A stretch of DNA of 64,000 bases from an uncultured Collinsella sp. Its GTDB lineage: Bacteria; Actinomycetota; Coriobacteriia; Coriobacteriales; Coriobacteriaceae. Within the stretch, counting starts at the first letter, position 1, and each line of letters begins with the position of its first letter. The position numbers and the translations under genes are program-made. The stretch covers positions 1-64,000 of the forward strand of contig UQKQ01000002.1 of the NCBI GenBank assembly GCA_900541645.1, in the 5' to 3' direction. Below are positions 26,193 to 35,673 of the stretch, piece after piece. The notes under the pieces are model-generated. The model saw nothing but the letters and a program-made list of their open reading frames with translations. It searched no databases and was not told the origin of the DNA.

Positions 26193-27653
26193 ATGTACAA
26201 GCGCACTAAGATTGTATGCACCATGGGTCCCGCCTGCGATAGCGACGAGACCATCCGCGAGATGATCAAGGCGGGCATGAACGTCGCCCGTTTTAACTTC
26301 TCGCACGGCTCCTACGACGAGCACCACGGTCGCATCGAGCGCGTCCGTCGTATTTCCAAGGAGCTCGGTATGCCCGTCGGCATCCTGCTCGACACCAAGG
26401 GCCCCGAGGTCCGCACCGGCCTTCTGGTCGATGGCAAGAAGGTTGCCGTCAAGACCGGCGACAAGATCGTCGTCACCGCTCAGCCCACGACCGAGGATTT
26501 CCACGGCACCGCTGAGCACATCTCCCTCGACTACCTGGCTCTGCCCTCCGAGGTCGAGAAGGGCTCCCTCATCCTGATCGATGACGGCCTGGTTGCCCTC
26601 GAGGTCGAGTCCGTCGACGGCCAGGACATGACCTGCGTCGTCAAGAACGACGGCCTGATCGGCGAGCGCAAGGGCGTCAACATGCCCAACGTCAACATCT
26701 CGCTGCCCGCTATCACCGAGCGCGATCGTCAGGACATCCTCTTTGGCCTGACCGAGAACATCGACTACATCGCCGCTTCCTTCATCCGTGACGGCGAGTC
26801 CGTCCGCGGCATCCGCAAGCTTTGCCGCGAGAACGGTGGCGAGCACGTCACGATCTTCCCGAAGATCGAGTGCGCCCTGGGCGTCGAGAACTTCGACGAG
26901 ATTCTCGAGGCTTCCGACGGCATCATGGTCGCCCGTGGCGACCTGGGCATCGAGATCAAGCCCGAGCTCGTTCCCCACATCCAGAAGGAGATCATCGCCA
27001 AGTGCAACGCGGCCTACAAGCCCGTTATCACCGCTACGCAGATGCTCGACTCCATGCAGCAGAACCCGCGCCCGACGCGCGCCGAGGTTGCCGACGTTGC
27101 TAACGCCATCTACGACGGCACCGACGCCGTTATGCTCTCTGGCGAGTCCGCTGCCGGTAAGTACCCGGTCGAGGCCGTTAAGATGCAGGCCAGCATTGCT
27201 CTCGAGACCGAAAAGTACCTCCCGGCTCACGCTCCGCTCGAGGTTCCGGCTGACGCTCACGGCACCCGCGTCGTCAACAACGTTGTGGGTATGTCCGCTG
27301 TGAACATGGCTACCACCGTTGGCGCCAAGTGCATCACCGTGCCGACGACCACCGGTCGTACCGCTCGCCTGATCTCGCACTTCCGTCCCAACATGCCGAT
27401 CTGCGCGTTCTCCCGCCACGAGTGGGCCGTCCAGCAGATGATCATGTACTGGGGCGTTATCCCGCATCAGGCCGAGATTACCCAGGGCACCGTCAACGGC
27501 ACGATCGTCAAGGCGATTGAGACCGCTAAGGAGCTCGGCTACGTCAAGACCGGCGACCTGACCGTCGCCACCGCCGGCGATCCCCGCATGAGCGTCCAAC
27601 TCGAGGACAAGGTCTCCTCGACCAACGTCGCTTACGTCGCCCAGGTGCGCTAA
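26193..27653 (+). CDS. pyk: pyruvate kinase
   Basis: Glycolytic enzyme transferring phosphate from phosphoenolpyruvate to ADP. The 486 residues begin MYKRTKIVCTMGPACDSDE. They include NFSHGSYDEH, the B-domain after TKGPEVRTG, the active-site run TIFPKIEC (catalytic Lys), MVARGDLGIEI, VITATQMLDSM and SGESAAGKYPVEAV. A normal C-terminal allosteric domain is present, without the extra PEP-utiliser domain found in some Firmicutes. GGAGGT sits ahead of the ATG. Codon use is strongly biased to C-ending codons, consistent with high expression. A strong terminator follows. Confidence 0.97.
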   Translation: MYKRTKIVCTMGPACDSDETIREMIKAGMNVARFNFSHGSYDEHHGRIERVRRISKELGMPVGILLDTKGPEVRTGLLVDGKKVAVKTGDKIVVTAQPTTEDFHGTAEHISLDYLALPSEVEKGSLILIDDGLVALEVESVDGQDMTCVVKNDGLIGERKGVNMPNVNISLPAITERDRQDILFGLTENIDYIAASFIRDGESVRGIRKLCRENGGEHVTIFPKIECALGVENFDEILEASDGIMVARGDLGIEIKPELVPHIQKEIIAKCNAAYKPVITATQMLDSMQQNPRPTRAEVADVANAIYDGTDAVMLSGESAAGKYPVEAVKMQASIALETEKYLPAHAPLEVPADAHGTRVVNNVVGMSAVNMATTVGAKCITVPTTTGRTARLISHFRPNMPICAFSRHEWAVQQMIMYWGVIPHQAEITQGTVNGTIVKAIETAKELGYVKTGDLTVATAGDPRMSVQLEDKVSSTNVAYVAQVR

Positions 27654-27683
27654 AACGCACTTGCAAGCACATTTGCATTGCAA

Positions 27684-27718
27684 AGGGCCCGGAAGGCTTC
27701 GCCTTCCGGGCCCTTTTT
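27684..27718 (+). terminator. terminator of pyk
   Basis: A perfect 14-bp stem AGGGCCCGGAAGGC / GCCTTCCGGGCCCT around a minimal loop, followed by TTTTT. Confidence 0.92.
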
Positions 27719-28075
27719 CTGTGCCAATGCCGGCGCACAGCAAAACACGCACTCATTTCTTTACCAAAAGTGCGAAATCCACCCTTCGAGGCCCATAAAA
27801 TAAAGTCCCAAGCGCTAAAAGTGTTCGCCCGGTGGCAAACCCACACCTTAACCGACGCTGATAAATCGTTTTAGCAAGAGCCAGATCGACCTGGTTTTCG
27901 GAAGTAAGCGGCAAATTCTGAGACCACCGAGCACACCTCGTTTTTTCGCAACAAAATGCCTGATAAACTAGCCTCAAAAGCCAGGTCTGCTCACAGGGTT
28001 TAGATTTTGCCGCATACTTCCGAATTGACACTGGCATCGCACGGTCCAAAAGCATATTTCGACCAGGAGGACGTC
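27719..28075. other. intergenic region ahead of the nuclease-fold orphan
   Basis: About 357 bases with lower GC than flanking genes. No RNA gene or repeat family member is recognised. A TTGACA at about 28013-28030 could serve a promoter for the downstream gene but has no well-spaced -10. Confidence 0.4.
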
Positions 28076-29149
28076 ATGGACCTGACGCTATGCGGTCAAT
28101 CCGCCTTTAACTATTACCGTATCCCGCCGCAGGTATTAGGACTTTACCCCGCTGTCAGTCTAGACAACATGGATCGCAGGTGTTGCGCCCTTGGGAACCA
28201 TGTGCTTGTTGAAGACCTTCTTCATATGCCGCTTCATCGATTTGTGTTCAGTCGCGAGCAAGTCGGATCACGGAGTTTGTTCAAGTCACACCTCCTGACC
28301 CAAGAGCCGCCTCCTGGGTCGTTTAGGCAGACTGAGCATGGGTTTGATGTCACTTCACCGGAGTTCACGCTGCTCAGCCTTGCCACGCAGGTCTCACGCA
28401 ACCAGTTATTCATGGCTTGCTACGAGATGTGCGGCTCCTTTGCAGTGTTTAAGCCCTGCGAGCGAACGCAACAACAACTCGATGAAGCTATTTCGCTTAA
28501 GCTCATTCCACCCAACTGCGGCTGGGAGCGAGTTAACGACACCAAGGGCAATGACACCAACTTGTGGAAGCGCACGCCGCTTCTTACCGCAGCGGATATC
28601 GCCGCGTTCGCCAAGCAGGCCGCAGGCCTGCGCGGCGTTAAGCAGCTCCGCTGGGCCGCCGAACGCATGACAGGACAGACCGCCTCGCCCTTCGAAGTCC
28701 AGACGTCCATGCTCATCTCGCTCCCCCGCGATGAGGGCGGTCTGGGCATCGACATCACCAATAACGCGCGCATCCCGCTCAGCGAAGCCGCACGTTCGCT
28801 GTATGACAAAACCTGCTGTTACGCCGACATCCTCATCGAAAGTTTCACCGACAGCATGGGTGTCATTCTGGAATGCCAAGGCCGCTCCGCTCATGACAGC
28901 GAAGCCGCGAGCCTCTCCGATGCCGAGCGCGCCACCGCACTCACAAGCATGGGCTACGACGTCATCCAACTTACCTATGACCAGATTAAGGATAAGAAGA
29001 GCTTCGACCACATAGCCGAGCTCATCCATAAAAAGGCTGGGCTTCCCTACACCCCAAAGACCAAACAGGAGTGCGACGCCGAAGATGCCCTGCGGCAAAA
29101 GCTATTTGTCGATTGGGACGAGCTGTTCACTACCGGTCCGGCCAGCTAG
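28076..29149 (+). CDS. lineage-specific protein with a PD-(D/E)XK/DUF559-like C terminus
   Basis: 357 residues starting MDLTLCGQSAFNYYRIPPQ, with GGAGGACGTC ahead of the ATG at 28076. The C-terminal ~100 residues (YADILIES...GVILECQGRSAHD...DAERATALTSMGYDV...LTYDQI) have the order expected of a restriction-endonuclease-like fold: acidic residue on one strand, E-x-Q-G on the next, then a helix with arginine and a final hydrophobic strand. The N terminus may be a winged-helix DNA-binding region, as in AbiEi-like proteins. A comparable arrangement is seen at 54235-55197. Function unknown; DNA-directed activity is inferred. Its stop overlaps the next, convergent gene. Confidence 0.65.
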   Translation: MDLTLCGQSAFNYYRIPPQVLGLYPAVSLDNMDRRCCALGNHVLVEDLLHMPLHRFVFSREQVGSRSLFKSHLLTQEPPPGSFRQTEHGFDVTSPEFTLLSLATQVSRNQLFMACYEMCGSFAVFKPCERTQQQLDEAISLKLIPPNCGWERVNDTKGNDTNLWKRTPLLTAADIAAFAKQAAGLRGVKQLRWAAERMTGQTASPFEVQTSMLISLPRDEGGLGIDITNNARIPLSEAARSLYDKTCCYADILIESFTDSMGVILECQGRSAHDSEAASLSDAERATALTSMGYDVIQLTYDQIKDKKSFDHIAELIHKKAGLPYTPKTKQECDAEDALRQKLFVDWDELFTTGPAS

Positions 29150-29994
29150 CAGCTAGCAATCAGGGGCAGTGCGGGTGTGCCGGGAGCGGCTACGCGCTCG
29201 GCAAAGCCTGCCTCGGTTAGCTCGATGACATCGGTAAACGTTGCATCGAAAAATTCCTCGGTTAGCAGGCGATACGGCGGATGATCGGGCTCGCCGGGGT
29301 TTTCGCGTACAATCTCGTGCATGACGCCGATGGTCTTGAGCACATACTCCTTATGGATGGGATACTGGCCAAAACGCGTCGCCGCAGTATACAGGCGATC
29401 GGTCGCGCGCGGAATCGAAACAATGCCGAGCGTCTTGCCGAACCAGTCAAAGTCGCCTTGCTTTTTAATGCGGAACTCCTCGCACGGCTTGCCGCCGTGC
29501 GCCTCCAGGTACTGATTCACGCGCGTATTCCATACGGTATCGGCCACCAGATGCGACCAGACACCCAGTGTCAAATCGAGCAACGACTGCGCCACATCTT
29601 CGGACGCAAGCGAGAACTCACGAGCGCCGGGACCGACAACCGGCTCAGCATCCCTGTAGCGCTGGGGATAGTGCACGCGATTCAGTCGCTCGCGCTCCTC
29701 GATAATCGAGGTCGCCGCGGCTGGCGCACCGGTGGGCGAACTTTTAAGCAACGGTGCCACATAGGTATCCCAGAACTCGTGCTCACGCGGCTTAGGGATA
29801 GGCTCGGGCTTGGCAAAGTGCGTAATGCGGTACGGGATGGGATCGGCGATGCCAGGGACCATATAGCCCACGAAAATATCCGGAACCACGCAGCCAAACA
29901 AAAAGGCATTGCGGTCGCGCACGCTCTTGGCAAGCGCACCGGTGCGCTCCAGCAAACGCTCCGTCTGAGCGATATGAATGTTCCAGCTTGGCAT
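29146..29994 (-). CDS. zinc-dependent phospholipase C-like protein
   Basis: 282 residues. MPSWNIHIAQTERLLE, CVVPDIFVGYM, RITHF and the cluster LGVWSHLVADTVWN match the all-helical zinc PLC/S1-P1-like family, where His and Asp residues bind three zinc ions. No signal peptide is present, so it may act on cytosolic substrates or be a regulatory relative. ATG at 29994 follows GGGGGTGGCT. It converges on the nuclease-fold gene with a four-base overlap. Confidence 0.75.
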   Translation of the reverse strand: MPSWNIHIAQTERLLERTGALAKSVRDRNAFLFGCVVPDIFVGYMVPGIADPIPYRITHFAKPEPIPKPREHEFWDTYVAPLLKSSPTGAPAAATSIIEERERLNRVHYPQRYRDAEPVVGPGAREFSLASEDVAQSLLDLTLGVWSHLVADTVWNTRVNQYLEAHGGKPCEEFRIKKQGDFDWFGKTLGIVSIPRATDRLYTAATRFGQYPIHKEYVLKTIGVMHEIVRENPGEPDHPPYRLLTEEFFDATFTDVIELTEAGFAERVAAPGTPALPLIASC

Positions 29995-30074
29995 AGCCAC
30001 CCCCATAAAAAACCTGGATAACTATACCATCACGGCAAAGCCGCGCGGGCGGCTACGCACGCTCTACGCAGCAA

Positions 30075-30869
30075 CTAGTCCGTAGCACCGCTTTCGGTTC
30101 CATACGACGGCGAAGGCGCCTCGACCACATGGTGATATCGATCGATATAGATTGCACGGGCACCCAGGCGTCGCACCAAATCCTGGTGATGTGTGCTCAT
30201 CAAGACCGTCTTACCCGCCGCGACGTAGGCCAGCAAGAAGTTGACCACGATGTCGCATGAATCCTCGTCGAGCCCATTAGTAGGTTCGTCGAGAACCAAG
30301 ATATCGGGGTTCATCGATACGACTGCCGCCAGCGCCACACGCTTCTTTTGCCCACCCGAAAGCTGATAGGGCGAGGCATCGACCAGGTCGGCAACTTGAA
30401 ACAGTTCTATGGCATCGTGCACGCGACGGTCGAGCTCGTCTGCCGGCAGCCCCATCTGCGCGGGACCAAAAGCAACTTCCTCACCCACCGTAGCGCAGAA
30501 CAACTGGGCGTCGGCATTCTGGAACACAAAGCCCACGCGCTGATGGAACCGCTGGGCCGTCGCGGAATCCTTGAGATATGCCGCATCGACCATACACCCG
30601 TCAAACAGGTATGCCCCTGCGTCCGCGAGTTCAAGGCCGTTAATAAGACGCATAATCGTCGTCTTACCGCAGCCATTGGGACCGAGCAGGGCAACGAGTT
30701 CACCACGATCGACCTGCAGCGACACGCCATCGACAACCGTATGCCCCGCATAGGAGAACACCACGTCGCGCAACTCAATAAGCGGCGCGCCCTCGGCGCC
30801 GCCCGCACCGTTCGTGCCCGCCGCACTATTCATATCGATCGTCAAAACGTCGCCCTTCCCTACTCGCAT
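30075..30869 (-). CDS. cbiO: CbiO, ATPase of metal ECF transporter
   Basis: 264-residue ABC ATPase that energises a cobalt/nickel energy-coupling-factor importer. Walker A is LLGPNGCGKTTIM, the Q-loop lies in FVFQNADAQLF, the signature is YQLSGGQKKRVALA, Walker B is DILVLDEPTNGLDE, and the H-loop is MSTHHQDLV. FQNADAQLF is characteristic of ECF ATPases. The start could be 30869 or the methionine twelve residues later. Only one ATPase is encoded, as in CbiMNQO systems. It lies 20 bases after cbiQ. Confidence 0.93.
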   Translation of the reverse strand: MRVGKGDVLTIDMNSAAGTNGAGGAEGAPLIELRDVVFSYAGHTVVDGVSLQVDRGELVALLGPNGCGKTTIMRLINGLELADAGAYLFDGCMVDAAYLKDSATAQRFHQRVGFVFQNADAQLFCATVGEEVAFGPAQMGLPADELDRRVHDAIELFQVADLVDASPYQLSGGQKKRVALAAVVSMNPDILVLDEPTNGLDEDSCDIVVNFLLAYVAAGKTVLMSTHHQDLVRRLGARAIYIDRYHHVVEAPSPSYGTESGATD

Positions 30870-30889
30870 CGACGGCTAGACCGCCCGCG

Positions 30890-31732
30890 CTACAGTACCG
30901 CACACAACACGGCGAGCAACGCCACGCCGACCGCATAGACCGCATCGCGCCAGCCAAATCCGCCCCGCGCGGGCGCCGGATACGCACCAGCAAAGCCGCG
31001 GCAGAGCATGGCCTCGTCCATCGCACGACTGCATTCCATCGCCTTGATAAACGTCATGCCCATGATACCCGCGACCGAGTCGGTGCGCGAAAACCCCTCA
31101 GGCGCGCGACCCACACTGCGCAGCATGACCGATTCGGTCAGATCGTGCGCCGTTCGGCCCAGCACCTCGATGTGCTTGAGCGCCATATCAAACGTAAAGA
31201 TGACCTCGTCGGGCAGATGTAGCGTCTTGAGCGCCGCCGACATGCGGTTCCAGGTGAGCGTCCACGAAACACCCAGCACGAGCGACACGTTAATGAACGT
31301 CTTGAGCGCAATTTTGAGCATGGCGCCCGTAGCGGAAGCGCCCAGCAGCAGGGCAGGCAGCGCCAGAACCACGGCAAACCCCACGGCAGCCAACGCCGGC
31401 ACAAAGGTCGCGCGCAGCCCGCGTACAGGGCGCACGGCAACGAGCACCAGCGCGATAGCCGCCATCAACATGAGGTACAGCGGGCTCTGCGTCAGACACA
31501 CGCACAGGACGCAAGCGAACATCCCCACCAGACGCACCGGAGCCGAAACGCACGCGAGGGCGCGGTCGACCATCGACCCGCCCTCGCGTGCGCCTCCACC
31601 CAGGCGAACCCGCTCAAGCAGGCTCGCCAGGTGCAGGACATTCTTTTGCATCACACGATGCCGAGCCCCCGCGGGCTCGTATCGCTCCTCGGCTGCAAGC
31701 CAGCTAGGCAGCTCGGCTATTGCCATGAGCAC
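30890..31732 (-). CDS. cbiQ: CbiQ, transmembrane T-component of metal ECF transporter
   Basis: 280 residues. It has hydrophobic helices (VRLVGMFACVLCVCLTQSPL, AAVGFAVVLALPALLLGAS and others). The coupling-helix motifs of T-components are LRSVGRAPEGFSR and the later MECSRAMDEAMLCRGF (the two Ala-Arg-Gly-like boxes contacting the ATPase). The GTG start at 31732 has AAGGAAAG at proper spacing; the ATG six bases later is alternative. It overlaps cbiM by 29 bases. Confidence 0.92.
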   Translation of the reverse strand: MLMAIAELPSWLAAEERYEPAGARHRVMQKNVLHLASLLERVRLGGGAREGGSMVDRALACVSAPVRLVGMFACVLCVCLTQSPLYLMLMAAIALVLVAVRPVRGLRATFVPALAAVGFAVVLALPALLLGASATGAMLKIALKTFINVSLVLGVSWTLTWNRMSAALKTLHLPDEVIFTFDMALKHIEVLGRTAHDLTESVMLRSVGRAPEGFSRTDSVAGIMGMTFIKAMECSRAMDEAMLCRGFAGAYPAPARGGFGWRDAVYAVGVALLAVLCAVL

Positions 31733-32789
31733 CGCTTTCCTTAACCGTCAGCGAGATCAGACGGAATGCGATGGTGAGCACCGCCACGCCAATCACGCCG
31801 GACAGGATATACATGGCAGCCTGACCGGCAAAGCCAAGACCCTGCTCCTCGGAATAGGCCTGCAGATAATCGCCCGTGGGCAGAGCGTCGGCAAAGGTCG
31901 GGGTGTCGAGGCCGACCGAAGCCTGCAGACTGTCGTCACCAGCCTCCTGAACGGCGGTCGCGGCGCCCTCAGCGTCCCACTCGCCCCAGGCGTCACCCGT
32001 GGCCAGCAGGCCCAGCGGCGTGGCCACGACAAGCACGGCGACCAGGATGAACGTGGGGACCAGCGAGGTCTTCTTGGCGGTTGCGCCCTCGGTCTCAAGC
32101 AGGCCGTCGGAAGCCTCGGGGCCGACGATAATGCTCGGCGCCGTCTTCTTGATAAAACCGTAGATGGCGGCCGTCGCTACGCCCTCGACCACGCCGGCAA
32201 CCAACATATGCGGGATCATCATGGCCGGAATGGCAATGGACAGCGGGAAGGGGCAGTACAGCGGAGCGCCCGAAGCATTCGTGAAAAGCATCGGCTGAAT
32301 ACCAAACTCGATTGCTGCGCACAGGGCCGCCAGGCACAGGCCGACCCAGCCGCTTACGATGGCCGAAACCGAGGTGCCCCAGCTCTTGTCGTGCAAACGG
32401 CTGTTAAGCGCGCGGAACACGATGGCTGCGGCAAACGGCAACACGAAGGCCATGTTAAAGCAGTTAGCGCCAAAGGACAGGATGCCGCCGTCGCCAAACA
32501 GCAGCGCTTGCAGCGCCAGCGCGACCGAAACCGCGATAGCCGCGGCCTCGGGGCCCAGCAGCAGCGCGATGAGTGCGCCACCAACGGCGTGGCCAGTGGT
32601 GCCGCCGGGCAGCGGCACGTTGAACATCATAAGCAAGAAGGAGAACGCGGCGCAGATGCCCAGGAACGCCATGTGCTCGCGATCGAGCGTGGCGCGCACC
32701 TTTTTGATGCAGTGGACCCAAACGGGCACCATTGCCACTGCCATGACGGCATCCGTCTGCGGGGACAGATAATTATCTGGAATGTGCAT
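31704..32789 (-). CDS. cbiM: CbiM, metal-binding S-component with C-terminal PDGLE-like segment
   Basis: 361 residues. Begins MHIPDNYLSP, where the N-terminal Met-His-Ile binds the metal ion after processing. The CbiM core has LPGGTTGHAVGGALIALLLGP and a histidine in IPHMLVAGVVEGVA. The C-terminal ~100 residues hold two helices around PLGLLATGDAWGEW, equivalent to the CbiN/PDGLE partner fused to CbiM. The metal (Co2+ or Ni2+) cannot be decided; no cobalamin or urease genes are nearby. A perfect dyad lies upstream. Confidence 0.93.
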   Translation of the reverse strand: MHIPDNYLSPQTDAVMAVAMVPVWVHCIKKVRATLDREHMAFLGICAAFSFLLMMFNVPLPGGTTGHAVGGALIALLLGPEAAAIAVSVALALQALLFGDGGILSFGANCFNMAFVLPFAAAIVFRALNSRLHDKSWGTSVSAIVSGWVGLCLAALCAAIEFGIQPMLFTNASGAPLYCPFPLSIAIPAMMIPHMLVAGVVEGVATAAIYGFIKKTAPSIIVGPEASDGLLETEGATAKKTSLVPTFILVAVLVVATPLGLLATGDAWGEWDAEGAATAVQEAGDDSLQASVGLDTPTFADALPTGDYLQAYSEEQGLGFAGQAAMYILSGVIGVAVLTIAFRLISLTVKESGAHGNSRAA

Positions 32790-32846
32790 GGGCGCCTCCC
32801 GGTTATCGGCGCACAGAATTGCAACGCCGCTTAAATCACCTTGTCA

Positions 32847-32874
32847 GTGTTACGCATTGTAAGATTCGTAACAC
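32847..32874. promoter_or_regulatory. dyad operator upstream of cbiMQO
   Basis: Perfect 8-bp arms GTGTTACG and CGTAACAC separated by 12 bases, 58 bases before the cbiM start. The spacing places arms two helical turns apart, as for a metal-sensing repressor dimer or tetramer of the NikR type. The sequence is not the Escherichia coli NikR site. Confidence 0.65.
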
Positions 32875-33035
32875 GCCGCGGGCTATCATAGCAAAACGGC
32901 GCACTGCCGACAAAGCAGCACGCCGTTATGTAATGCGCGTGTCATATATGAAGGCTCAACGGTGCCTTATATCGAGCATAGCGGTCACGTAAGACTCGGC
33001 GGCAACCACCGCTGACCCATACCCCAGCGCAAGCC

Positions 33036-35489
33036 CTATCCGCGGACCTCGCCGTTTACGCCCTTGCATACCTTGGTGACGATCTTCTGGTGCGCCTTCT
33101 CGACCTCTTCGCTGGTGAGCGTGTGGTCGTCGGAGCGATACGTAAGCGCAAAGGCCATGGACTTCTTGCCCGCTCCGATGCGGATGGGATCGCGGTAGAC
33201 GTCGAACAGGCGCACGCCCTCGAGCAGCTTGCCGCCGGCGCTGGTAATGCGGCGCTCAAGATCCTCGCAGGTCACAGCATTGTCGACCACGATAGCAAGG
33301 TCGTGCTCAACAGCCGGGTACTGCGAGAACTCGCGGTAGTTCTCCTGATTGCGGGCGCCCTTGATCAGCTTGTCCAGATCGAGCTCAAAGGCAACGACGA
33401 CCTCATCGATGCCCATCGCCTCGCGCGCCTCGGGGTGAATCTCGCCGACCCAGCCCAGTACGGTGCCGCCGGACAGAACCTCGGCCGCACGACCCGGCTG
33501 CAAGAAAGCGTAGCCCTCGCCCTCGACGGGACGGAAGCGAACCTTCTCGATGCGCAGCTGGGCGAGCAGCTCCTCGACAATGCCCTTGCCAAAGAAGAAA
33601 CGCAGCTTGCGGTACTTCATGTTCCAGGACTGCTCGCTCCACTGGCCCGAGAGCACGCCCGCCACGGACTTGGTCTCCTTGGGCAGGCTGGCGTTCTCGC
33701 GACCGTGGAACAGGCTGCCGACCTCGTACAGGCGCACGTTGGGCGTGCCGTGGGCCTCGTTATAGGCCACGGACTGCAGCAGGCCCGGCAACAGCGAACG
33801 ACGCATCTCGGTCTGCTCGGCTACCAGCGGGTTCATGAGCACCACGGGGCAACCGCGACCCTCGGTGGACATACCGATCTTCTCCAGGTCGCCCGGGGCG
33901 GCAAAGCCGAAAGTCGTGGTCTCGTTGAGGCCGCAGGCGCGCAGGATCTCGCCGACCTTGCGGGTGAGCTTCTGCTCGCGGGTCAGGCCGCCGATGTGGT
34001 TCTTGGCAGCCGGGATGGTCGCCGTCACACGGCCCATGCCCCACAGGCGCAGGACCTCCTCGATCAGGTCGATCTCGCGCGGCAGGTCGGGACGGAAGCT
34101 CGGCGGGGTGACCATGAAGTCATCGCCGTCGCGCTCGACGGTGCAGCCCAGGCGGGTGAGCGAACGCTCGATAAACTCGGGCTCGATGTCGGCACCGCAG
34201 ATGGCATGCACGCGGGCCAGGCGCAGCTTGATGCTGTCGATAGTCTTGGGCGCAGGGAAAACGTCGACATAGCCGGGAGCAACCTCGCCGCCGGCGATCT
34301 CCTCGATGAGCGCGCAGGCAACGTTGGCGACGTCCACGCAGCCGGTCTCGTCAACCTGGCGCTCAAAGCGAATGGAGGCGTCGGAGATCAGGGACAGGTC
34401 GCGGCTGGTGTGCGAGGTGCGACCGGCGTTGAAGCAGGCACTCTCGACCATCACATCGACGGTGTCGTCCTCGATCTCGGAATCCATGCCGCCCATAACG
34501 CCGGCCAGCGCCACGGGGCGCTCGCCGTCGGTGATGAGACCCATGCCGGCGTCGAGCGTGCGCACCTCGCCGTCGAGCGTCGTGAACTTCTCATCCTGCT
34601 GGGCGGCGCGGACCACCACACGACGGCGGCCATCGCGCTCGGCAAAGGTGTCCAGGTCAAAGGCGTGCAGCGGCTGACCGGTGAGCATCATCACGTAGTT
34701 GGTGATATCGACAATGTTGTTGTGCGGGCGCACGCCCAGGGCGTTGAGGCGCTTGACCATCCAGTCGGGCGAGGGGCCGACCTTCACGTTGCGCACGATG
34801 CGGGCGACGTAGCGGTCGCACAGGCCCTCGTCGGCAATCTCGACCGAAAGCTCGTCGTCGGTCGCGCGGCCGGTCTCGGCCTTGATGGCAGGCAGCTCAA
34901 CGTGGAAATCGCGGTCGAAGATGGCGCCGGTCTCGCGGGCCATGCCGATCATGGACAGGCAATCGGGACGGTTGGGCGTGATCTCGCAGTCAAGCACGGT
35001 ATCGCTCGAGCCCACGTACTCGGCAAACGGCATGCCGCAGGGCGTATCCTCGGGCAGGATCATGATGCCGGAGTGGTCGCCGCCCAGGCCGAGCTCGCGC
35101 GCGGAGCAGTTCATGCCCATGGACACGACGCCGCGAAGCTTGCTCTTCTTGATCTTGACGTCGCCGGGCAGGACAGCGCCAATCATGGCCGTGACGATGT
35201 GGTCGCCGGCCTCGAAGTTCTGCGCGCCGCAGACGATCTGCAGCGGAGCGGGGTTGCCGTCGGCGTCGAGGTTCTTGTCGCCCACGTCGACCGAGCACAC
35301 ATACATATGGTCGCTATCGGGGTGCGGGGTCTTGGTGAGCACCTTGGCGGTCACCACGTGGTCGAAGGACTCGCCCACGGTGTCGATCGCCTCGACCTCG
35401 GTGCCGGTACGGATATATTCGTCCGAAAGGGTCTTGGGATCCTCCGGAATATCGATCATGGTCTTGAGCCAGTCGTAAGAAACACGCAT
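33036..35489 (-). CDS. pheT: phenylalanyl-tRNA synthetase beta subunit
   Basis: 817 residues with the full bacterial domain order: MRVSYDWLKTMIDIP, EMAPII-like tRNA-binding domain (~40-155), B3/B4 editing region (RDLSLISDASIRFERQVDE), B5 domain (PSFRPDLPREIDLIEEVLRLWG), catalytic-like core, and C-terminal anticodon-binding FDX-ACB domain (FREFSQYP-type EFSQYPAVEHDLAIVVD to the end). It forms an alpha2-beta2 enzyme with pheS. AAAGGAGAG precedes ATG at 35489. Cotranscribed with pheS under T-box control despite a 184-bp gap. Confidence 0.97.
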   Translation of the reverse strand: MRVSYDWLKTMIDIPEDPKTLSDEYIRTGTEVEAIDTVGESFDHVVTAKVLTKTPHPDSDHMYVCSVDVGDKNLDADGNPAPLQIVCGAQNFEAGDHIVTAMIGAVLPGDVKIKKSKLRGVVSMGMNCSARELGLGGDHSGIMILPEDTPCGMPFAEYVGSSDTVLDCEITPNRPDCLSMIGMARETGAIFDRDFHVELPAIKAETGRATDDELSVEIADEGLCDRYVARIVRNVKVGPSPDWMVKRLNALGVRPHNNIVDITNYVMMLTGQPLHAFDLDTFAERDGRRRVVVRAAQQDEKFTTLDGEVRTLDAGMGLITDGERPVALAGVMGGMDSEIEDDTVDVMVESACFNAGRTSHTSRDLSLISDASIRFERQVDETGCVDVANVACALIEEIAGGEVAPGYVDVFPAPKTIDSIKLRLARVHAICGADIEPEFIERSLTRLGCTVERDGDDFMVTPPSFRPDLPREIDLIEEVLRLWGMGRVTATIPAAKNHIGGLTREQKLTRKVGEILRACGLNETTTFGFAAPGDLEKIGMSTEGRGCPVVLMNPLVAEQTEMRRSLLPGLLQSVAYNEAHGTPNVRLYEVGSLFHGRENASLPKETKSVAGVLSGQWSEQSWNMKYRKLRFFFGKGIVEELLAQLRIEKVRFRPVEGEGYAFLQPGRAAEVLSGGTVLGWVGEIHPEAREAMGIDEVVVAFELDLDKLIKGARNQENYREFSQYPAVEHDLAIVVDNAVTCEDLERRITSAGGKLLEGVRLFDVYRDPIRIGAGKKSMAFALTYRSDDHTLTSEEVEKAHQKIVTKVCKGVNGEVRG

Positions 35490-35572
35490 CTAGCTCTCCT
35501 TTCATACTGAAAGCCTGCGAAGAGATGCAGGTGGAAACTTCAACTTTGTGAACATTCCTTACAAAGCGAGGG

Positions 35573-35665
35573 TTGTCCAAGTGCGGCAGATCGGCCCGAA
35601 AGAGGAGCGCCGCGTACTTTGGTACGCAAGCGACGAATGAGCGCCGAGGTGCCGTGCTTGGGCAA
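35573..35665. repeat. long inverted repeat between pheS and pheT
   Basis: TTGTCCAAGTGCGGCA (35573-35588) pairs with TGCCGTGCTTGGGCAA (35650-35665) with one mismatch. Internal palindromes GCGTACTTTGGTACGC and GCGCC...GGCGC-like arms fill the loop. Transcribed as part of the pheST mRNA, it could stabilise or attenuate; alternatively it is an inserted intergenic element. Confidence 0.7.
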
Positions 35666-35673
35666 GCCGCAGC

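Noticed and set aside
32790..33030. Cobalamin or NiCo riboswitch upstream of cbiM
   Set aside because: No B12-box or NiCo core sequence was found; a protein-type dyad is present instead.
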